Shown: positions 7,398-16,848, counted from the first letter of the stretch. The stretch: DNA of 64,000 nt from Microbacterium proteolyticum (GCF_030818075.1 NZ_JAUSZZ010000001.1:1798001-1862000), one strand, 5' to 3'. Made by a program: numbers and translations. Notes: generated by a model not told the origin, from the letters alone.

Positions 7398-9206
7398 GTG
7401 CCCATCGAACCCCCGACGCCGTCTCGGCCGCTCCGCGACTACGCCGCGATCGGCGACGGGCGCACGGTCGCGCTGATCGGTCTCGACGGGTCGGTCGACT
7501 GGCTGCCGCTGCCGAACATCCACTCGCGACCGGTGTTCGCGCGGTTGCTCGACGAGACGGCCGGCGGATGCATCCAACTTGCGCCGGTGGGGGAGTACGA
7601 GGTGAAGCGGCGCTACGTCGCCCACACCAACGTGCTCGAGACGACCTTCACCACGAAGGGCGGTGTCGCGAAAATCACCGACGCGATGGTCACCGGCATC
7701 GCCGGACGGTTGCCGTGGGCAGAACTCGCGCGTCGCGTCGACGGCGTGAAGGGCGAGGTCGAGTTTGCCTGGTGCGTGCAGCCCGGCACGATGCTGCGTT
7801 CGGCCGCGCCCTGGACCGAGCGCATCGACGGGTTCTCCGTCATGCGCATCGGCCATGTATCTCTTGCCGTCGTCGGACACGAACACGGTCTGCGCGGTGA
7901 CCCGGATGCCGGGAACGAGAGCATCGACGGGAGCTTCACGACATCGAAGGGCTCGCGCCACCTGCTGGTGATTGCCGCCACCGAGGGAGAGCCGCTGCGC
8001 ATCCCCAACGCGCAGAACGTCGACCGAGGCATCGACCGCACCATCGGCGGGTGGCAGATGTGGTCGGACGAGTTCTCGTACGAGGGGCCGTGGTCCGACG
8101 ACGTGCAGCGCAGTGCCCTGGCCCTCAAATTGCTGCTGTTCAGCCCGACGGGCGCCATCGCGGCGGCGGCGACGACCTCGCTGCCCGAGAATCCACGCGG
8201 GGGCAAGAACTGGGACTACCGCTACGCCTGGGTGCGCGACCTGGCTTACACCGCTCACGCCTGGGTCGGCTTCGGCCTCCGCGAGGAGACGCACGCCGCG
8301 ATCTCGTGGCTGCTGCGCACGATCCGCGCGAACGGTCCCGAGGTGCAGGTGATGTACACCCTCGACGGCGGCGCCGACGTGAGCGTCGAGAAGCACGAGG
8401 TCCCGGGCTGGAACGGCAACCAGCCGGTCGTCACCGGCAACCCCGCGCAGGGGCAGCTGCAGCTCGGCGTGTACGGCGACCTCATCGCGATCTGCCGCAC
8501 GTATGTCGAGGCGGGCAACCGCCTCGACACACAGACCGGGCGGCTCTTGGCTGACGTGGCCGACCGCACGTGCGACCTCTGGCGTCGCGAGGACTCCGGC
8601 ATGTGGGAACTGCCCGAGCTGCGTCATTACACGTCGTCGAAGATGGGGTGCTGGAAGGCCCTCGACGACGCGCAGTGGCTTGCAGACGGCGGACACATCC
8701 CCGACAACGGCGACCGCTGGCGCGCCGAGCGCGATCGCATCCACACCTGGGTCGAGAAGCACTGCTGGTCGGAGAAGCTCGAGGCCTACACGATCCACCC
8801 CGACAGCGAGGACCTCGACGCGTCGGTGCTGCTGCACGCCCCCACCGGATTCGACCGCGGTGAGCGGATGTCGAAGACCCTGGATGCCATCACCGAACGC
8901 CTCGGCACCGAGAACCACCTCGTGTACCGGTACACCGGCATGGACCAGGAGGAGCACACCTTCGTCGCGTGCGCCTTCTGGCGTGCGACGGCCCTCGCTT
9001 GCGTCGGGCGTCACGCCGAGGCCATCGAGGCGATGGACGCGCTCGTCGCCCAGGGCAACGACGTGGGCATGTACGCCGAGATGATCGCCGAAGACGACGA
9101 CGCCTTCTGGGGCAATCTTCCCCAGGCGCTCAGTCACCTGGCCCTCATCAACGCCGCTCTCGTCATCCGCGAAGTGGTGGATGACGCCGAGCTCGGCGCC
9201 CGCTGA
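7398..9206 (+). CDS. Glycoside hydrolase family 15 protein (glucoamylase or trehalase type)
   Basis: 602 residues, normal for bacterial GH15 enzymes of the two-domain kind. The N-terminal beta-sandwich (DYAAIGDGRTVALIGLDGSVDWL) is followed by an (alpha/alpha)6 barrel. Family motifs include NWDYRYAWVRD, DSGMWELPELRHYTSSKMGCW, which carries the likely acid glutamate, and TFVACAFWRATAL with the preceding glutamates near the usual catalytic base. Members release glucose from alpha-glucans or trehalose by inversion; which substrate applies here cannot be read. No signal peptide is seen, so it acts in the cytoplasm, consistent with a role in storage sugar or trehalose turnover. It appears leaderless and is followed after 56 bases by a stress-type SDR gene. 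Confidence 0.88.
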   Translation: MPIEPPTPSRPLRDYAAIGDGRTVALIGLDGSVDWLPLPNIHSRPVFARLLDETAGGCIQLAPVGEYEVKRRYVAHTNVLETTFTTKGGVAKITDAMVTGIAGRLPWAELARRVDGVKGEVEFAWCVQPGTMLRSAAPWTERIDGFSVMRIGHVSLAVVGHEHGLRGDPDAGNESIDGSFTTSKGSRHLLVIAATEGEPLRIPNAQNVDRGIDRTIGGWQMWSDEFSYEGPWSDDVQRSALALKLLLFSPTGAIAAAATTSLPENPRGGKNWDYRYAWVRDLAYTAHAWVGFGLREETHAAISWLLRTIRANGPEVQVMYTLDGGADVSVEKHEVPGWNGNQPVVTGNPAQGQLQLGVYGDLIAICRTYVEAGNRLDTQTGRLLADVADRTCDLWRREDSGMWELPELRHYTSSKMGCWKALDDAQWLADGGHIPDNGDRWRAERDRIHTWVEKHCWSEKLEAYTIHPDSEDLDASVLLHAPTGFDRGERMSKTLDAITERLGTENHLVYRYTGMDQEEHTFVACAFWRATALACVGRHAEAIEAMDALVAQGNDVGMYAEMIAEDDDAFWGNLPQALSHLALINAALVIREVVDDAELGAR

Positions 9207-9262
9207 CCCCTCCGCCGGGGCGCCTCCGCCTCGGCATCCATCCCCCTCTGAAAGGACTCGCC

Positions 9263-10156
9263 ATGAGCACGCAGTACACCTTCACCGACCCGGCGAAGCT
9301 TTACGCCGATATCGACCCGCAGTCGCAGGACCAGAAGGAGCCCGGCCTCGACGCCGAGCTGACGCCGAAGGCCGCCCTCGGGGAGGACACCTACGTCGGC
9401 AGCGGACGCCTCGAGGGGCGCAAGGCGCTCATCACCGGCGCCGACTCGGGCATCGGCGCGGCCACCGCGATCGCGTTCGCGCGCGAGGGCGCCTCGGTCG
9501 CGATGTCGTACCTGCCCGAGGAGAAGGTGGATGCCGACCGCATCGCCGGCATCCTGCGCGAGGCCGGCGCGACCGTCGTGCAGATCCCCGGCGACCTGCG
9601 CGAGCGCGAGTACGCCAAGACCCTCGTCGAGGAAGCCGTCGCGGGTCTCGGTGGTCTCGACATCGTCGTCAACAACGGCGGCAAGCAGATCTTCAACGAA
9701 GACGTCACGACCCTGACCGACGAGCAGTTCGACGACACGTTCAAGACCAACGTGTACGCCATGTTCTGGATCTGCAAAGAGGCCGTGCCCCACCTGCAGC
9801 CCGGCTCGACCATCATCAACACCACGTCGATCCAGGCCTACTCGCCGGCCCCGATCCTCGTCGACTACGCCTCCACCAAGGCGACCATCAACACCTTCAC
9901 CAAGGCGCTCGGTCAGCAGCTCGCACCGAAGGGCATCCGCGTGAACGCGGTCGCCCCCGGCCCCATCTGGACGCCGCTGCAGGTCACCGACGGCCAGCCC
10001 GACGAGAAGGTCGACGAGTTCGGCGAAGAGACGCCGCTCGGACGCATGGGCCAGCCCGCTGAGCTCGCTCCGGCGTACGTGTACCTCGCCTCGGCGGAGT
10101 CGAGCTACGTCATCGGCGAGACGCTCAACGTCAACGGCGGCATGCCCACGCCGTAA
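9263..10156 (+). CDS. SDR oxidoreductase, general-stress type
   Basis: 297 residues. Classic short-chain dehydrogenase with an N-terminal extension of about 45 residues (KLYADIDPQSQDQKEPG), as in the stress-induced YhdF/GSP39-like group. The NAD(P)-binding motif is ITGADSGIGAATA, followed by NNGG and the active-site pair S (TTSIQ) and YASTK. The substrate is unknown. ATG 9263 follows GAAAGGACTCGCC. It is probably cotranscribed with the GH15 gene, and a strong hairpin follows. A paralog of the same group lies at 36359-37198. Confidence 0.9.
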   Translation: MSTQYTFTDPAKLYADIDPQSQDQKEPGLDAELTPKAALGEDTYVGSGRLEGRKALITGADSGIGAATAIAFAREGASVAMSYLPEEKVDADRIAGILREAGATVVQIPGDLREREYAKTLVEEAVAGLGGLDIVVNNGGKQIFNEDVTTLTDEQFDDTFKTNVYAMFWICKEAVPHLQPGSTIINTTSIQAYSPAPILVDYASTKATINTFTKALGQQLAPKGIRVNAVAPGPIWTPLQVTDGQPDEKVDEFGEETPLGRMGQPAELAPAYVYLASAESSYVIGETLNVNGGMPTP

Positions 10157-10173
10157 TCAGTGAGAGACACGAG

Positions 10174-10203
10174 GGGCCGTCGTCCGGGTTCGGACGGCGG
10201 CCC
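10174..10203 (+). terminator. Rho-independent-type hairpin after the SDR gene
   Basis: 13-base arms (10174-10186, 10191-10203) with one wobble and a GGTT loop. Confidence 0.75.
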
Positions 10204-10224
10204 TTCGGCATTCGTGGGGTTCGT

Positions 10225-10440
<216 letters not shown>

Positions 10441-10444
10441 GACG

Positions 10445-10906
10445 TCAGGCGAGCGGCTTGCGGTAGAAGATCTCGCCGTCGGCGGTTTCCTCGGTGCGGT
10501 GGTATCCCTCCCGCTCGTACAGGCGCTGATTCGCCTCGCTCAGGCCGCCGGTGAACAGCTCGGCCTCGGTCGCTCCGGCCTCGCGCCCGCGCTGCTCGAC
10601 CGCACCGAGCAGCAGCGTCCCGAGCCCCTCGCCCTGTTGATCGGGGGCGATCGCCAGGCGTCCGATCAGCAGCAGATCGTCGGCCACGCGCGCGCGCACC
10701 GCGCCGACGATGCGGTGCCCCGACACGGCCACGCATCCGAGGTTCTCGACGAGCTCCGCCCGCAGTTCTTCGAGCGTCTGGGTGAGCGGCGGCATGTCGG
10801 GGTCGCCGTAGATGAGCGCTTCGCTCGCGAAGGCGGCGCGCTGGATCGTCAGTACCTCTCCGGCGTCGTCGGGAGTGATCGGGCGGACGGTCGGTGAGGT
10901 CGACAC
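10445..10906 (-). CDS. GNAT-family N-acetyltransferase
   Basis: 153 residues. A complete GNAT fold: VRPITPDDAGEVLTIQRAAF at the start, IVGAVRARVADDLLLIGRLA as the central strand, and the acetyl-CoA loop APDQQGEGLGTLLLGAVEQ, ending with LYEREGYHRTEE. Enzymes of this family move an acetyl group from acetyl-CoA to an amine; the acceptor is unknown. It is transcribed away from the AraC gene at 10949, with a 42-base shared upstream region. Confidence 0.85.
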   Translation of the reverse strand: MSTSPTVRPITPDDAGEVLTIQRAAFASEALIYGDPDMPPLTQTLEELRAELVENLGCVAVSGHRIVGAVRARVADDLLLIGRLAIAPDQQGEGLGTLLLGAVEQRGREAGATEAELFTGGLSEANQRLYEREGYHRTEETADGEIFYRKPLA

Positions 10907-10948
10907 GGGGAATCCTCCAGGCGTCTCAGTTGATTCAGGTTAACTATC

Positions 10949-11923
10949 ATGAGCACCAGGACCCCCGTTTTCCGCAGGGGACCGTATCTCGCCATGAATG
11001 ACTTCTTCGATACGAGCGTCCGCACCGCCGATGTCGCCGAGACCCAGGCCTGGTTGCAGGCGCAGTACGGGCACGTCGACGTGCAGGCCGACCGCGGCTC
11101 GTTCGCCGAGCACGCCGTCGGCGACGCGACCTTCTCGATACGTCGGCTCACCTGGCAATGCCGGGCCGAGGTGATCTACGAGGCGGACCGGTTCTACTTC
11201 GCCACGTCGTCGCCCGGCTACGGCTGGACGGTCGGAAAAGAGTCGGGGGACTACAGCCTGGAACCCGGTGCGGTGCAGCCCGGGCAGGAACTGGTGGGGC
11301 GCCCTCACGACACGGCGCTGCAGTTGGTCGCCTTCGACAGCGCGTGGATGGAGGAGGCGGCGCGTGCCATCTACGGGGACGAGTCGCTGACCGTGCGCTT
11401 CGCTGCTGCGGGTCCGGTGTCGCGGCGCATGCGCGACTACTGGCTCGCCACCCTCCGCTGGGCGCTCACGCAGCTGCCGATCATGACCGAGCCGCTGGCG
11501 CGCGCCCACGTGCGACGCGCGCTGGTGGCCGCGACCTTGGAGACCTTCCCCCTCGTGGGCGACCCGCGGGAGCGCCGCGCGTCCGCCTTGGAGCAGGCCT
11601 CCATCTACACGTCGGCGACAGCGTGGATCGACGACCACGCCTCGCTGGCCATCACCGTCGACGACGCCGCCCGGGCGGTGGGGACGTCGACCGAGGGCCT
11701 TCGACGCGCCTTCGCCGCGAACGGCCAACTCGTCGACACCCCCGAGGCCTACCTTCAGGCGGCTCGCGTGAGTGCGGCGCACGCCGACCTGCTCGACGCC
11801 GACCCCGCCTGCGTCACCATCGACGAGGTCGCGGCACGGTGGGGTTTCACCGATAGAAGCGCTTTCGTCGCGGCGTATCGGGCCGCGTACGGCGTCGCCC
11901 CTCAGGTCACGCTCGGCCGCTGA
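10949..11923 (+). CDS. AraC-family regulator (paralog 1)
   Basis: 324 residues if ATG 10949 is used; ATG 10994, with AGGGGA upstream, would give 309 and begins exactly at the conserved domain. The N-terminal half is an AraC-type ligand or sensor domain (SIRRLTWQCRAEV, then YGWTVG). The C-terminal half is the double helix-turn-helix: TVDDAARAVGTSTEGLRRAF and TIDEVAARWGFTDRSAFVAA. The effector is unknown. Two more regulators of the same architecture lie at 21925 and 42323. The divergent GNAT gene is a possible target. Confidence 0.85.
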   Translation: MSTRTPVFRRGPYLAMNDFFDTSVRTADVAETQAWLQAQYGHVDVQADRGSFAEHAVGDATFSIRRLTWQCRAEVIYEADRFYFATSSPGYGWTVGKESGDYSLEPGAVQPGQELVGRPHDTALQLVAFDSAWMEEAARAIYGDESLTVRFAAAGPVSRRMRDYWLATLRWALTQLPIMTEPLARAHVRRALVAATLETFPLVGDPRERRASALEQASIYTSATAWIDDHASLAITVDDAARAVGTSTEGLRRAFAANGQLVDTPEAYLQAARVSAAHADLLDADPACVTIDEVAARWGFTDRSAFVAAYRAAYGVAPQVTLGR

Positions 11924-11928
11924 CCGGA

Positions 11929-12189
11929 TCACCGGTCGCGATCAATGTATTCACCGGGGTCGTCGAGGTCTTCGCGCGACTCGTCGCCGCTCGGCAGATC
12001 CACGTCGGTGTAGGCACCCGCTTCGTCGGATCGAGGACGGTCTTCCGAGCCGTCGGCGTTCTGTCGGTCGACGTACTCGCCCGGGAGGTCGGCGCTCCCT
12101 CGGTCGTCCGTGCCGTCCGGCAGCTGCACGTCGGTGTATTCGCCCTCGTCGGGACCCGCGCCGTGTCCGTTCACATCGCGCTCGGCCAT
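11929..12189 (-). CDS. Small acidic protein with GEYxD repeats
   Basis: 86 residues from ATG 12189, with GGAGGAGG upstream. Very acidic and without hydrophobic segments, hence probably disordered. The unit GEYTDVQLPDG..DR occurs in variants four times (GEYTD, GEYVD, GAYTD, GEYID), with P-G or A-G before most of them. No domain is recognised. It converges on the AraC gene with only five bases between stops. The upstream two-block motif places it with the stress genes of this window; similar hydrophilic proteins are encoded at 16849 and 23052. Confidence 0.7.
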   Translation of the reverse strand: MAERDVNGHGAGPDEGEYTDVQLPDGTDDRGSADLPGEYVDRQNADGSEDRPRSDEAGAYTDVDLPSGDESREDLDDPGEYIDRDR

Positions 12190-12215
12190 GTCCGCCTCCT
12201 CCGTCTGGTGGCTCG

Positions 12216-12252
12216 ACGCTAACCCCCGTCCCGGCACGCCGCAGCGGTCTTG
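12216..12252 (-). promoter_or_regulatory. Two-block promoter-like motif upstream of the GEYxD protein gene
   Basis: Minus strand: CAAGACC (within TGTCAAGACC), 22 bases, GTTAGCGT with TAGCGT as the -10-like box. Confidence 0.55.
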
Positions 12253-12288
12253 ACAGGCCCCGCCCGACCGGAGGCGGCACCCGGTGGG

Positions 12289-13305
12289 TCAGGCCGAGAA
12301 CAGATCGCGGGCCCGCGGCCGGCGCACGCCGGCGACCGCGTCGAGGGCGGGGCCCAGCTCGGTGTGGCGGAAACGGAAGCCCGCGTCGCCGAGCACGCGC
12401 GGCACCGCCCAGCGGCTCTTCAGCACCAGTTCGGGTTCGTTGCGCAGCACCGCCATCGCCGGGTCCAGCATCCAGCGGTAGGCCGGGAGACCCAGCGGCA
12501 TCCGGGCGACGCGTCGCACCTCCCGCATGAGGGTGCGGTTGTCGCTGACTCCGGGGGAAGCCAGGTTCACGGGGCCGGTGAGGTCGTCACGGTCGCGGAG
12601 GAAGCGGACGGATGCCACGACGTCGTCGAGGTGGATCCAGCTGAAGCGCTGACGACCCGACGTGCGGTGCCAGCTCGAGCGGACGGGGCCGGTCGGGCGG
12701 GCGCCGATGCCGCGGTAGCGGCGGTGCGGGAACCACCAGCTGTCGATCTGGGGACCGCCCAGCCCCAGCCGTCCGAGGGCGAACAGCATGCGGGTCGCCG
12801 GCCCGTCGCCCAGCACGATCGCCATGCGCAGCGCCACCCGCCGCGTCGACGGCAGCTCACCCGCGAAGAACGCCCGCTCCCAGCTCGTGGCGACGTCGAC
12901 CGAGAAGCCCTCGCCGAACACGCCGTCGACCTCGTCGTTGCCGCTCTCGGTCTCGTGGCGGTAGATCGTGGCGGTGGAGGCGTTCATCCAGACCCGCGGC
13001 GGACGGTTCGCCCGGGTGACGGCCGCGTGCAGTTCGCGGGTGGTCTCGACACGGGAGCGGAGGATCTCGTCACGGTTGGCATCGGTGTACCGGCACGACA
13101 CGATCTTGCCGGCGAGGTTGATCAGCACGTCGGCGCCGTCGACGAGACGCACGATCCCCTCCTCGTCGCCCCACACCGCGGTGCCGGTGCGCCCGACCGT
13201 GACGACCTCGTACCCGTCCTCGGCGAATGCGGTGGCCAGGGCCCTCCCGACGAAACCGCTCGCGCCGGCGATGACGACACGCGGAGCGTCGGGCGGTGGG
13301 GTCAC
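12289..13305 (-). CDS. TIGR01777-type NAD(P)-dependent epimerase
   Basis: 338 residues from GTG 13305, with AGGAGG upstream. The extended-SDR nucleotide-binding motif GASGFVGRALATAF is at residues 14-27, followed by GADVLINLAGKIVSCRYT and ILRSRVETTRELHAAV, both typical of the YfcH/TIGR01777 group. The C-terminal portion (LPLGLPAYRWMLDPAMAVLR, VLKSRWAVPRVLGDAGFRF) is the DUF1731 domain. The biochemical reaction of the group is not settled. A -10-like CCTAGGCT box lies about 30 bases upstream of the start on the minus strand. Confidence 0.88.
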   Translation of the reverse strand: MTPPPDAPRVVIAGASGFVGRALATAFAEDGYEVVTVGRTGTAVWGDEEGIVRLVDGADVLINLAGKIVSCRYTDANRDEILRSRVETTRELHAAVTRANRPPRVWMNASTATIYRHETESGNDEVDGVFGEGFSVDVATSWERAFFAGELPSTRRVALRMAIVLGDGPATRMLFALGRLGLGGPQIDSWWFPHRRYRGIGARPTGPVRSSWHRTSGRQRFSWIHLDDVVASVRFLRDRDDLTGPVNLASPGVSDNRTLMREVRRVARMPLGLPAYRWMLDPAMAVLRNEPELVLKSRWAVPRVLGDAGFRFRHTELGPALDAVAGVRRPRARDLFSA

Positions 13306-13392
13306 GGCATCCTCCTGGCTGAGATGTGTTCAGCCTAGGGGCGCGAGCAGCGCGCTCCGGGCGCGACGGAGCCGACTGACACAATGGATGCC

Positions 13393-13995
13393 ATGCGACG
13401 ACACGGCCGGGGCTCACGCGTCGCGCGCGGTGCCGTCGCATCCTCGGTCGCGACCTTCGTGGCGCTCCTGTCGCACGTGTCGGCCGGGGGAGCGATGCCG
13501 GGCATCGTGGGCGTCGCGGTGCCTCTCGCCCTGTCGTTCGTCGTCTGCGCCGCACTCGCGGGTCGCCGGTCGTCGGTCTGGCGATCGAGCCTCGCGGTGG
13601 TGGTCAGTCAAGCGCTGTTCCATGCGCTCTTCGTGCTGGGCAGCTACGACCTCGGGGCCGCGGGCCACGTGCACGGTGCCGTCGCGATCGTCACCGCCGG
13701 TGAGGCATCGGCGCAGACGGTGTCGATGGATGCCGCCATGACCGCCGGACACCTCGTCGCCGCCGCCCTGACGACCCTGGCGCTGCACCGCGGCGAACGC
13801 GCCCTCGTCGCCCTCGGGGTCCTGGGCCGGCGCTGCATCGCGTGGGTCCGGTCTCGCGTGCGCGTCGTCGTTCCGCGCACGGGCCCCGCACCGGCGCGGC
13901 GGCTCTGCGCGGCGATCGTCGCCGAGGTGAGTCCCGTCTCGGTGGTCGTCGTCGGCGCGAGGGCGCGCCGAGGGCCGCCCCTCCCGGCATCCTGA
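13393..13995 (+). CDS. Four-helix integral membrane protein next to a PepSY gene
   Basis: About 200 residues from ATG 13393; ATG 13384 is an alternative. Hydrophobic segments: VASSVATFVALLSHVSAG, IVGVAVPLALSFVVCAALAG, VVVSQALFHALFVLGS and AAMTAGHLVAAALTTLALH. Histidines recur at membrane borders (LLSHVSA, FHALF, GHVHG, AGHLVAA), which could coordinate a metal. Located directly before the PepSY iron-uptake-type gene, so a role in metal handling is a reasonable guess, not shown. A -10-like CACAAT lies just upstream. Confidence 0.65.
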   Translation: MRRHGRGSRVARGAVASSVATFVALLSHVSAGGAMPGIVGVAVPLALSFVVCAALAGRRSSVWRSSLAVVVSQALFHALFVLGSYDLGAAGHVHGAVAIVTAGEASAQTVSMDAAMTAGHLVAAALTTLALHRGERALVALGVLGRRCIAWVRSRVRVVVPRTGPAPARRLCAAIVAEVSPVSVVVVGARARRGPPLPAS

Positions 13996-14217
13996 GCACC
14001 GTCCCGCGCCTGTGACGTGCGGGACGCTCGGCCGTCTGCCGGGTGCGCCTTGCACCCGGGGCCGTTTCGCGTCCGCTCCGGACGTTCCCCGACCATGAGT
14101 ACCCACCGCCCGTGATCAGGCGCCTCGCGCGCCATCGCCTCGGGCGGTGCGGTCCCGGCCCCGCCGCACCGGCCGCCGGATGACGGGTGCCCCGCGCACC
14201 CGGAAAGCGATGACCCC

Positions 14218-15597
14218 ATGTCCGCTGTCTCCACCCGCCCCGACGGTCCGCCCGCGACCGACACCCCATCCGCTCGCGCGTGGCTCCTGCCGCTCCTCCG
14301 CCGCCTGCACTTCTTCGCCGGGCTCCTCGTCGGACCGTTCATCCTGATCGCCGCGCTCAGCGGTGGGATGTACGCGCTCGCGCCGCTGCTCGAGAAGGGG
14401 CTGTACGCGCACGAACTGACCGCCTCGTCGACCGAGACCGCCGCGCCCCTGGTCACGCAGATCACGGCGGCCCAGGCGTACGTCGGCGGCGGCGACCCCG
14501 TCGCCGTCCGTCCTGCGCCGGCACCCGGCGACACGACCCGTGTCCTGTTCGCCGACCCCGCCCTGCCCGAGAGCACGACACGGGCGGTGTTCGTCGACCC
14601 CGCCACCGCCGAGATCCGCGGCGACCTCCCCGTCTACGGCACGAGCGGTGCGTTGCCGCTCCGGCACTGGATCAGCGATCTGCACCGTTCGCTGCACCTC
14701 GGCGACGTGGGGCGGTGGTACAGCGAGCTCGCGGCATCCTGGCTCGGGATCGTCGCCCTCGCGGGCCTGGCGCTGTGGGTCGGGCGCCGAACAGGACGCC
14801 GACGCCGACCCTCCCGCCGTGTCGATGGCTACCGGCGCCTCTCGAACCGGCACGCCGTGATCGGGGTGTGGGTGGTGCTGGGGGCGGTGTTCCTGTCGGC
14901 GACGGGCATCACGTGGTCCGCGTACGCGGGCGCGAACATCGCGCAGCTGCGCGCCGCCATGGGGGCCGGCACACCGGTGCTGAACACGACGGGCGCCGGC
15001 GCGATCACCGGCCACGCCCATCACGGCGGTGCGTCCGCGGCCCCCGTCACGGTGGGCGCGGCGACCTTCGAGGACGTCCTCGCCGTCGCGCGCTCGACGG
15101 ACGTCGACTCCGCCGAGGTGGAGATCCGACCGCCCGCGGGGGACGGTGCAGCATGGGTCGTGCAGGAGATCCACCGCAGCTTCCCGACGGAGGTGGATGC
15201 GGTGGCGATCGACGCGTCGACCATGCGGGTGAGCGACCGCGTCCGGTTCGCCGACTACCCGCTGCTCGCGAAGCTCTCGCGGTGGGGCATCGATCTGCAC
15301 TCGGGGACACTGTTCGGTCTCGCGAATCAGCTCGTGCTGTTCGCCCTCGCCATCGGCATCGCGGCGCTCGTCGTGCTCGGATACGCCATGTGGTGGACGA
15401 GGAGGCCGACGCGCGGTCTCGCGGCCGCCCCCGCGCGGGGGGTGCTGCGTCACGCGCCGTGGTGGGGGACGAGCGCCGTGCTCGTGGCGGCGGTGGCGAT
15501 CGGGATCGTCCTGCCCCTGGTGGGGTACACGCTCGCGGCGTTCGTGGTGTTCGACTCGTTGGTCGGCTGGCGCGCGCGGCGCGCGGCGCGCTGCTGA
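14218..15597 (+). CDS. PepSY-domain membrane protein (PiuB-like)
   Basis: 459 residues with four or five membrane segments: HFFAGLLVGPFILIAALSG at residues about 30-50, a pair at ASWLGIVALAGLALWVG and GVWVVLGAVFLSATGITW, then ALAIGIAALVVLGYAMWW and a C-terminal pair. PepSY regions lie in the outer loops (TQITAAQAYVGGG and FEDVLAVARS). The conserved LRHWISDLHRSLHLG with its histidines matches the PiuB/siderophore-associated reductase family. Members are linked to iron or copper uptake. The 222 bases upstream hold only a weak 8-base hairpin (14000-14026). Confidence 0.85.
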   Translation: MSAVSTRPDGPPATDTPSARAWLLPLLRRLHFFAGLLVGPFILIAALSGGMYALAPLLEKGLYAHELTASSTETAAPLVTQITAAQAYVGGGDPVAVRPAPAPGDTTRVLFADPALPESTTRAVFVDPATAEIRGDLPVYGTSGALPLRHWISDLHRSLHLGDVGRWYSELAASWLGIVALAGLALWVGRRTGRRRRPSRRVDGYRRLSNRHAVIGVWVVLGAVFLSATGITWSAYAGANIAQLRAAMGAGTPVLNTTGAGAITGHAHHGGASAAPVTVGAATFEDVLAVARSTDVDSAEVEIRPPAGDGAAWVVQEIHRSFPTEVDAVAIDASTMRVSDRVRFADYPLLAKLSRWGIDLHSGTLFGLANQLVLFALAIGIAALVVLGYAMWWTRRPTRGLAAAPARGVLRHAPWWGTSAVLVAAVAIGIVLPLVGYTLAAFVVFDSLVGWRARRAARC

Positions 15598-15643
15598 GGC
15601 CCGCGGCGGGGCTTGCCGCCGCGGGCGGGGGGCGTGCCGCACC

Positions 15644-15759
15644 GGGCGCGGCTTGCCGTACTGGCGGGTGGCCGCCTCGCGGGAGGGGTGTGCCGCACCG
15701 GGCGGGGGCGTGCCGCACTGGGCGCGGCTTGCCGTACTGGCGGGTGGCCGCCTCGCGGG
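15644..15759. repeat. 76-base-period direct repeat, GC-rich
   Basis: A 40-base block is repeated exactly at 15644-15683 and 15720-15759. Its inner piece CTTGCCGTACTGGCGGGTGG is the easiest to recognise. It lies after the PepSY stop; no gene is seen. Confidence 0.75.
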
Positions 15760-15817
15760 CGGGGGCGAGCCTCGCGTCGAGGGCGCCTCGGACGCGCGGC
15801 AACGGTGAAAGGCCCGA

Positions 15818-15858
15818 GGGGCCGGCTGTGCGCGGTCCGGATCGCGCACAGCCGGCCC
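15818..15858. terminator. Bidirectional terminator hairpin
   Basis: Perfect 16-base arms (15818-15833 or so, and 15843-15858) around an 8-base loop, between the converging PepSY and GNAT genes. Confidence 0.85.
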
Positions 15859-15862
15859 GACC

Positions 15863-16276
15863 TCAATCGAGCAGCTGGTGCATGGTCACCGAGCCGGTCG
15901 TCGGCTCCCGGAAGCCGAGACTCCGGTAGAGCGCCTGGCCGGGTGGATCGGCCAGCAGCGTCACGTACGCGCCCTCGGGGGCCGTCGCGCGGATCTCCGC
16001 GAGGAGGTCCTCCAGGATGCGGCGACCGAGTCCGCGCCGCTGATACCCGGGCAGCGTCGCCATGTCGGCGATGAGGAAGTACCACCCACCGTCGCCCACG
16101 ACGCGCCCCATCGCGACGGAGCGGCCCGTGGCATCCGTGATCCTCCGCCAGGCCCAGCTGTTCGTCAGTGCGGGTGCGCCCTGGTCGGGTCGTTTGGGGG
16201 TGAGACCGGACGCACGGCGCAGTTCGAGGTAGTCGTCGAGCGTGGGCGCGAGGGCTTCGAGGCGGAGGTTGTCCAT
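15863..16276 (-). CDS. GNAT-family N-acetyltransferase
   Basis: 137 residues. LRLEALAPTLDDYLELRRASG at the start, then the central strand DMATLPGYQ, the acetyl-CoA loop RRGLGRRILEDLLAEI, and ALYRSLGFREPTTGSVTMHQL at the end, which is the usual GNAT finish. The N-terminal half (LTNSWAWRRITDATG) is of the type seen in acetyltransferases acting on small molecules. The acceptor is unknown. It converges on the PepSY gene. Confidence 0.82.
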   Translation of the reverse strand: MDNLRLEALAPTLDDYLELRRASGLTPKRPDQGAPALTNSWAWRRITDATGRSVAMGRVVGDGGWYFLIADMATLPGYQRRGLGRRILEDLLAEIRATAPEGAYVTLLADPPGQALYRSLGFREPTTGSVTMHQLLD

Positions 16277-16348
16277 GCACTCAGCGTGGCACGCGTCGAC
16301 ATCCGCGGTCCCGTCCCGCCCCGTGCGGCCGGTGCGGGCGAAGCGGCG

Positions 16349-16657
16349 TCAGATGATGTCGTAGGGAGTGTCGCCGTCGTAGACGATCGGCGCGCCGGGA
16401 TTCCACCCCTCCCGGTCCTGTCCGTCGGCCCGCTCGAACTCGAGGTGGACGGTCCGTGCGGTGATCGTGATCACCGAGGTCGGAGTGATCAGCACGCTGA
16501 TGCGCTGCCCGTCATCGACGGTGATGTCGACGAAGCCGCCGCCCGCACGGAGCTCCGCGATGATCGCCGCCTTGAGCTCGTCGACGTGCTCCATGGGGGC
16601 GAGGGCGTATGTCACCTCGCCGACGGTGATCATGAGCCGTTCGATCGATGAGGACAT
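16349..16657 (-). CDS. Conserved small hypothetical protein
   Basis: 102 residues from ATG 16657. Composition is balanced and coding-like: MITVGEVTYALAPMEHVDEL, AAIIAELRAGGGFVDITVDD, VITITARTVHLEFERA. It lacks a signal peptide or membrane segment. The first 70 residues resemble small actinobacterial proteins with alternating strands and helices, but no named domain is recognised. It lies inside a very long minus-strand open frame that is otherwise spurious. Confidence 0.6.
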   Translation of the reverse strand: MSSSIERLMITVGEVTYALAPMEHVDELKAAIIAELRAGGGFVDITVDDGQRISVLITPTSVITITARTVHLEFERADGQDREGWNPGAPIVYDGDTPYDII

Positions 16658-16848
16658 GTCGAGCACGTTATGTACCGCCTCGAGAACCCGGCCACCCCGT
16701 TGCACCGATCCCGTCCGTGACGCACACTGCGCCCGCCGCCGCAGCCCTGCCGTAGGGCCCTTGGGCGCGGCCGTGACGGCCCGGGATCCGGGAGCTCGAC
16801 GGCGCGGTCGCACGCGCCGCATCGCCGAGCTCCCGCATCCACTTCGTC

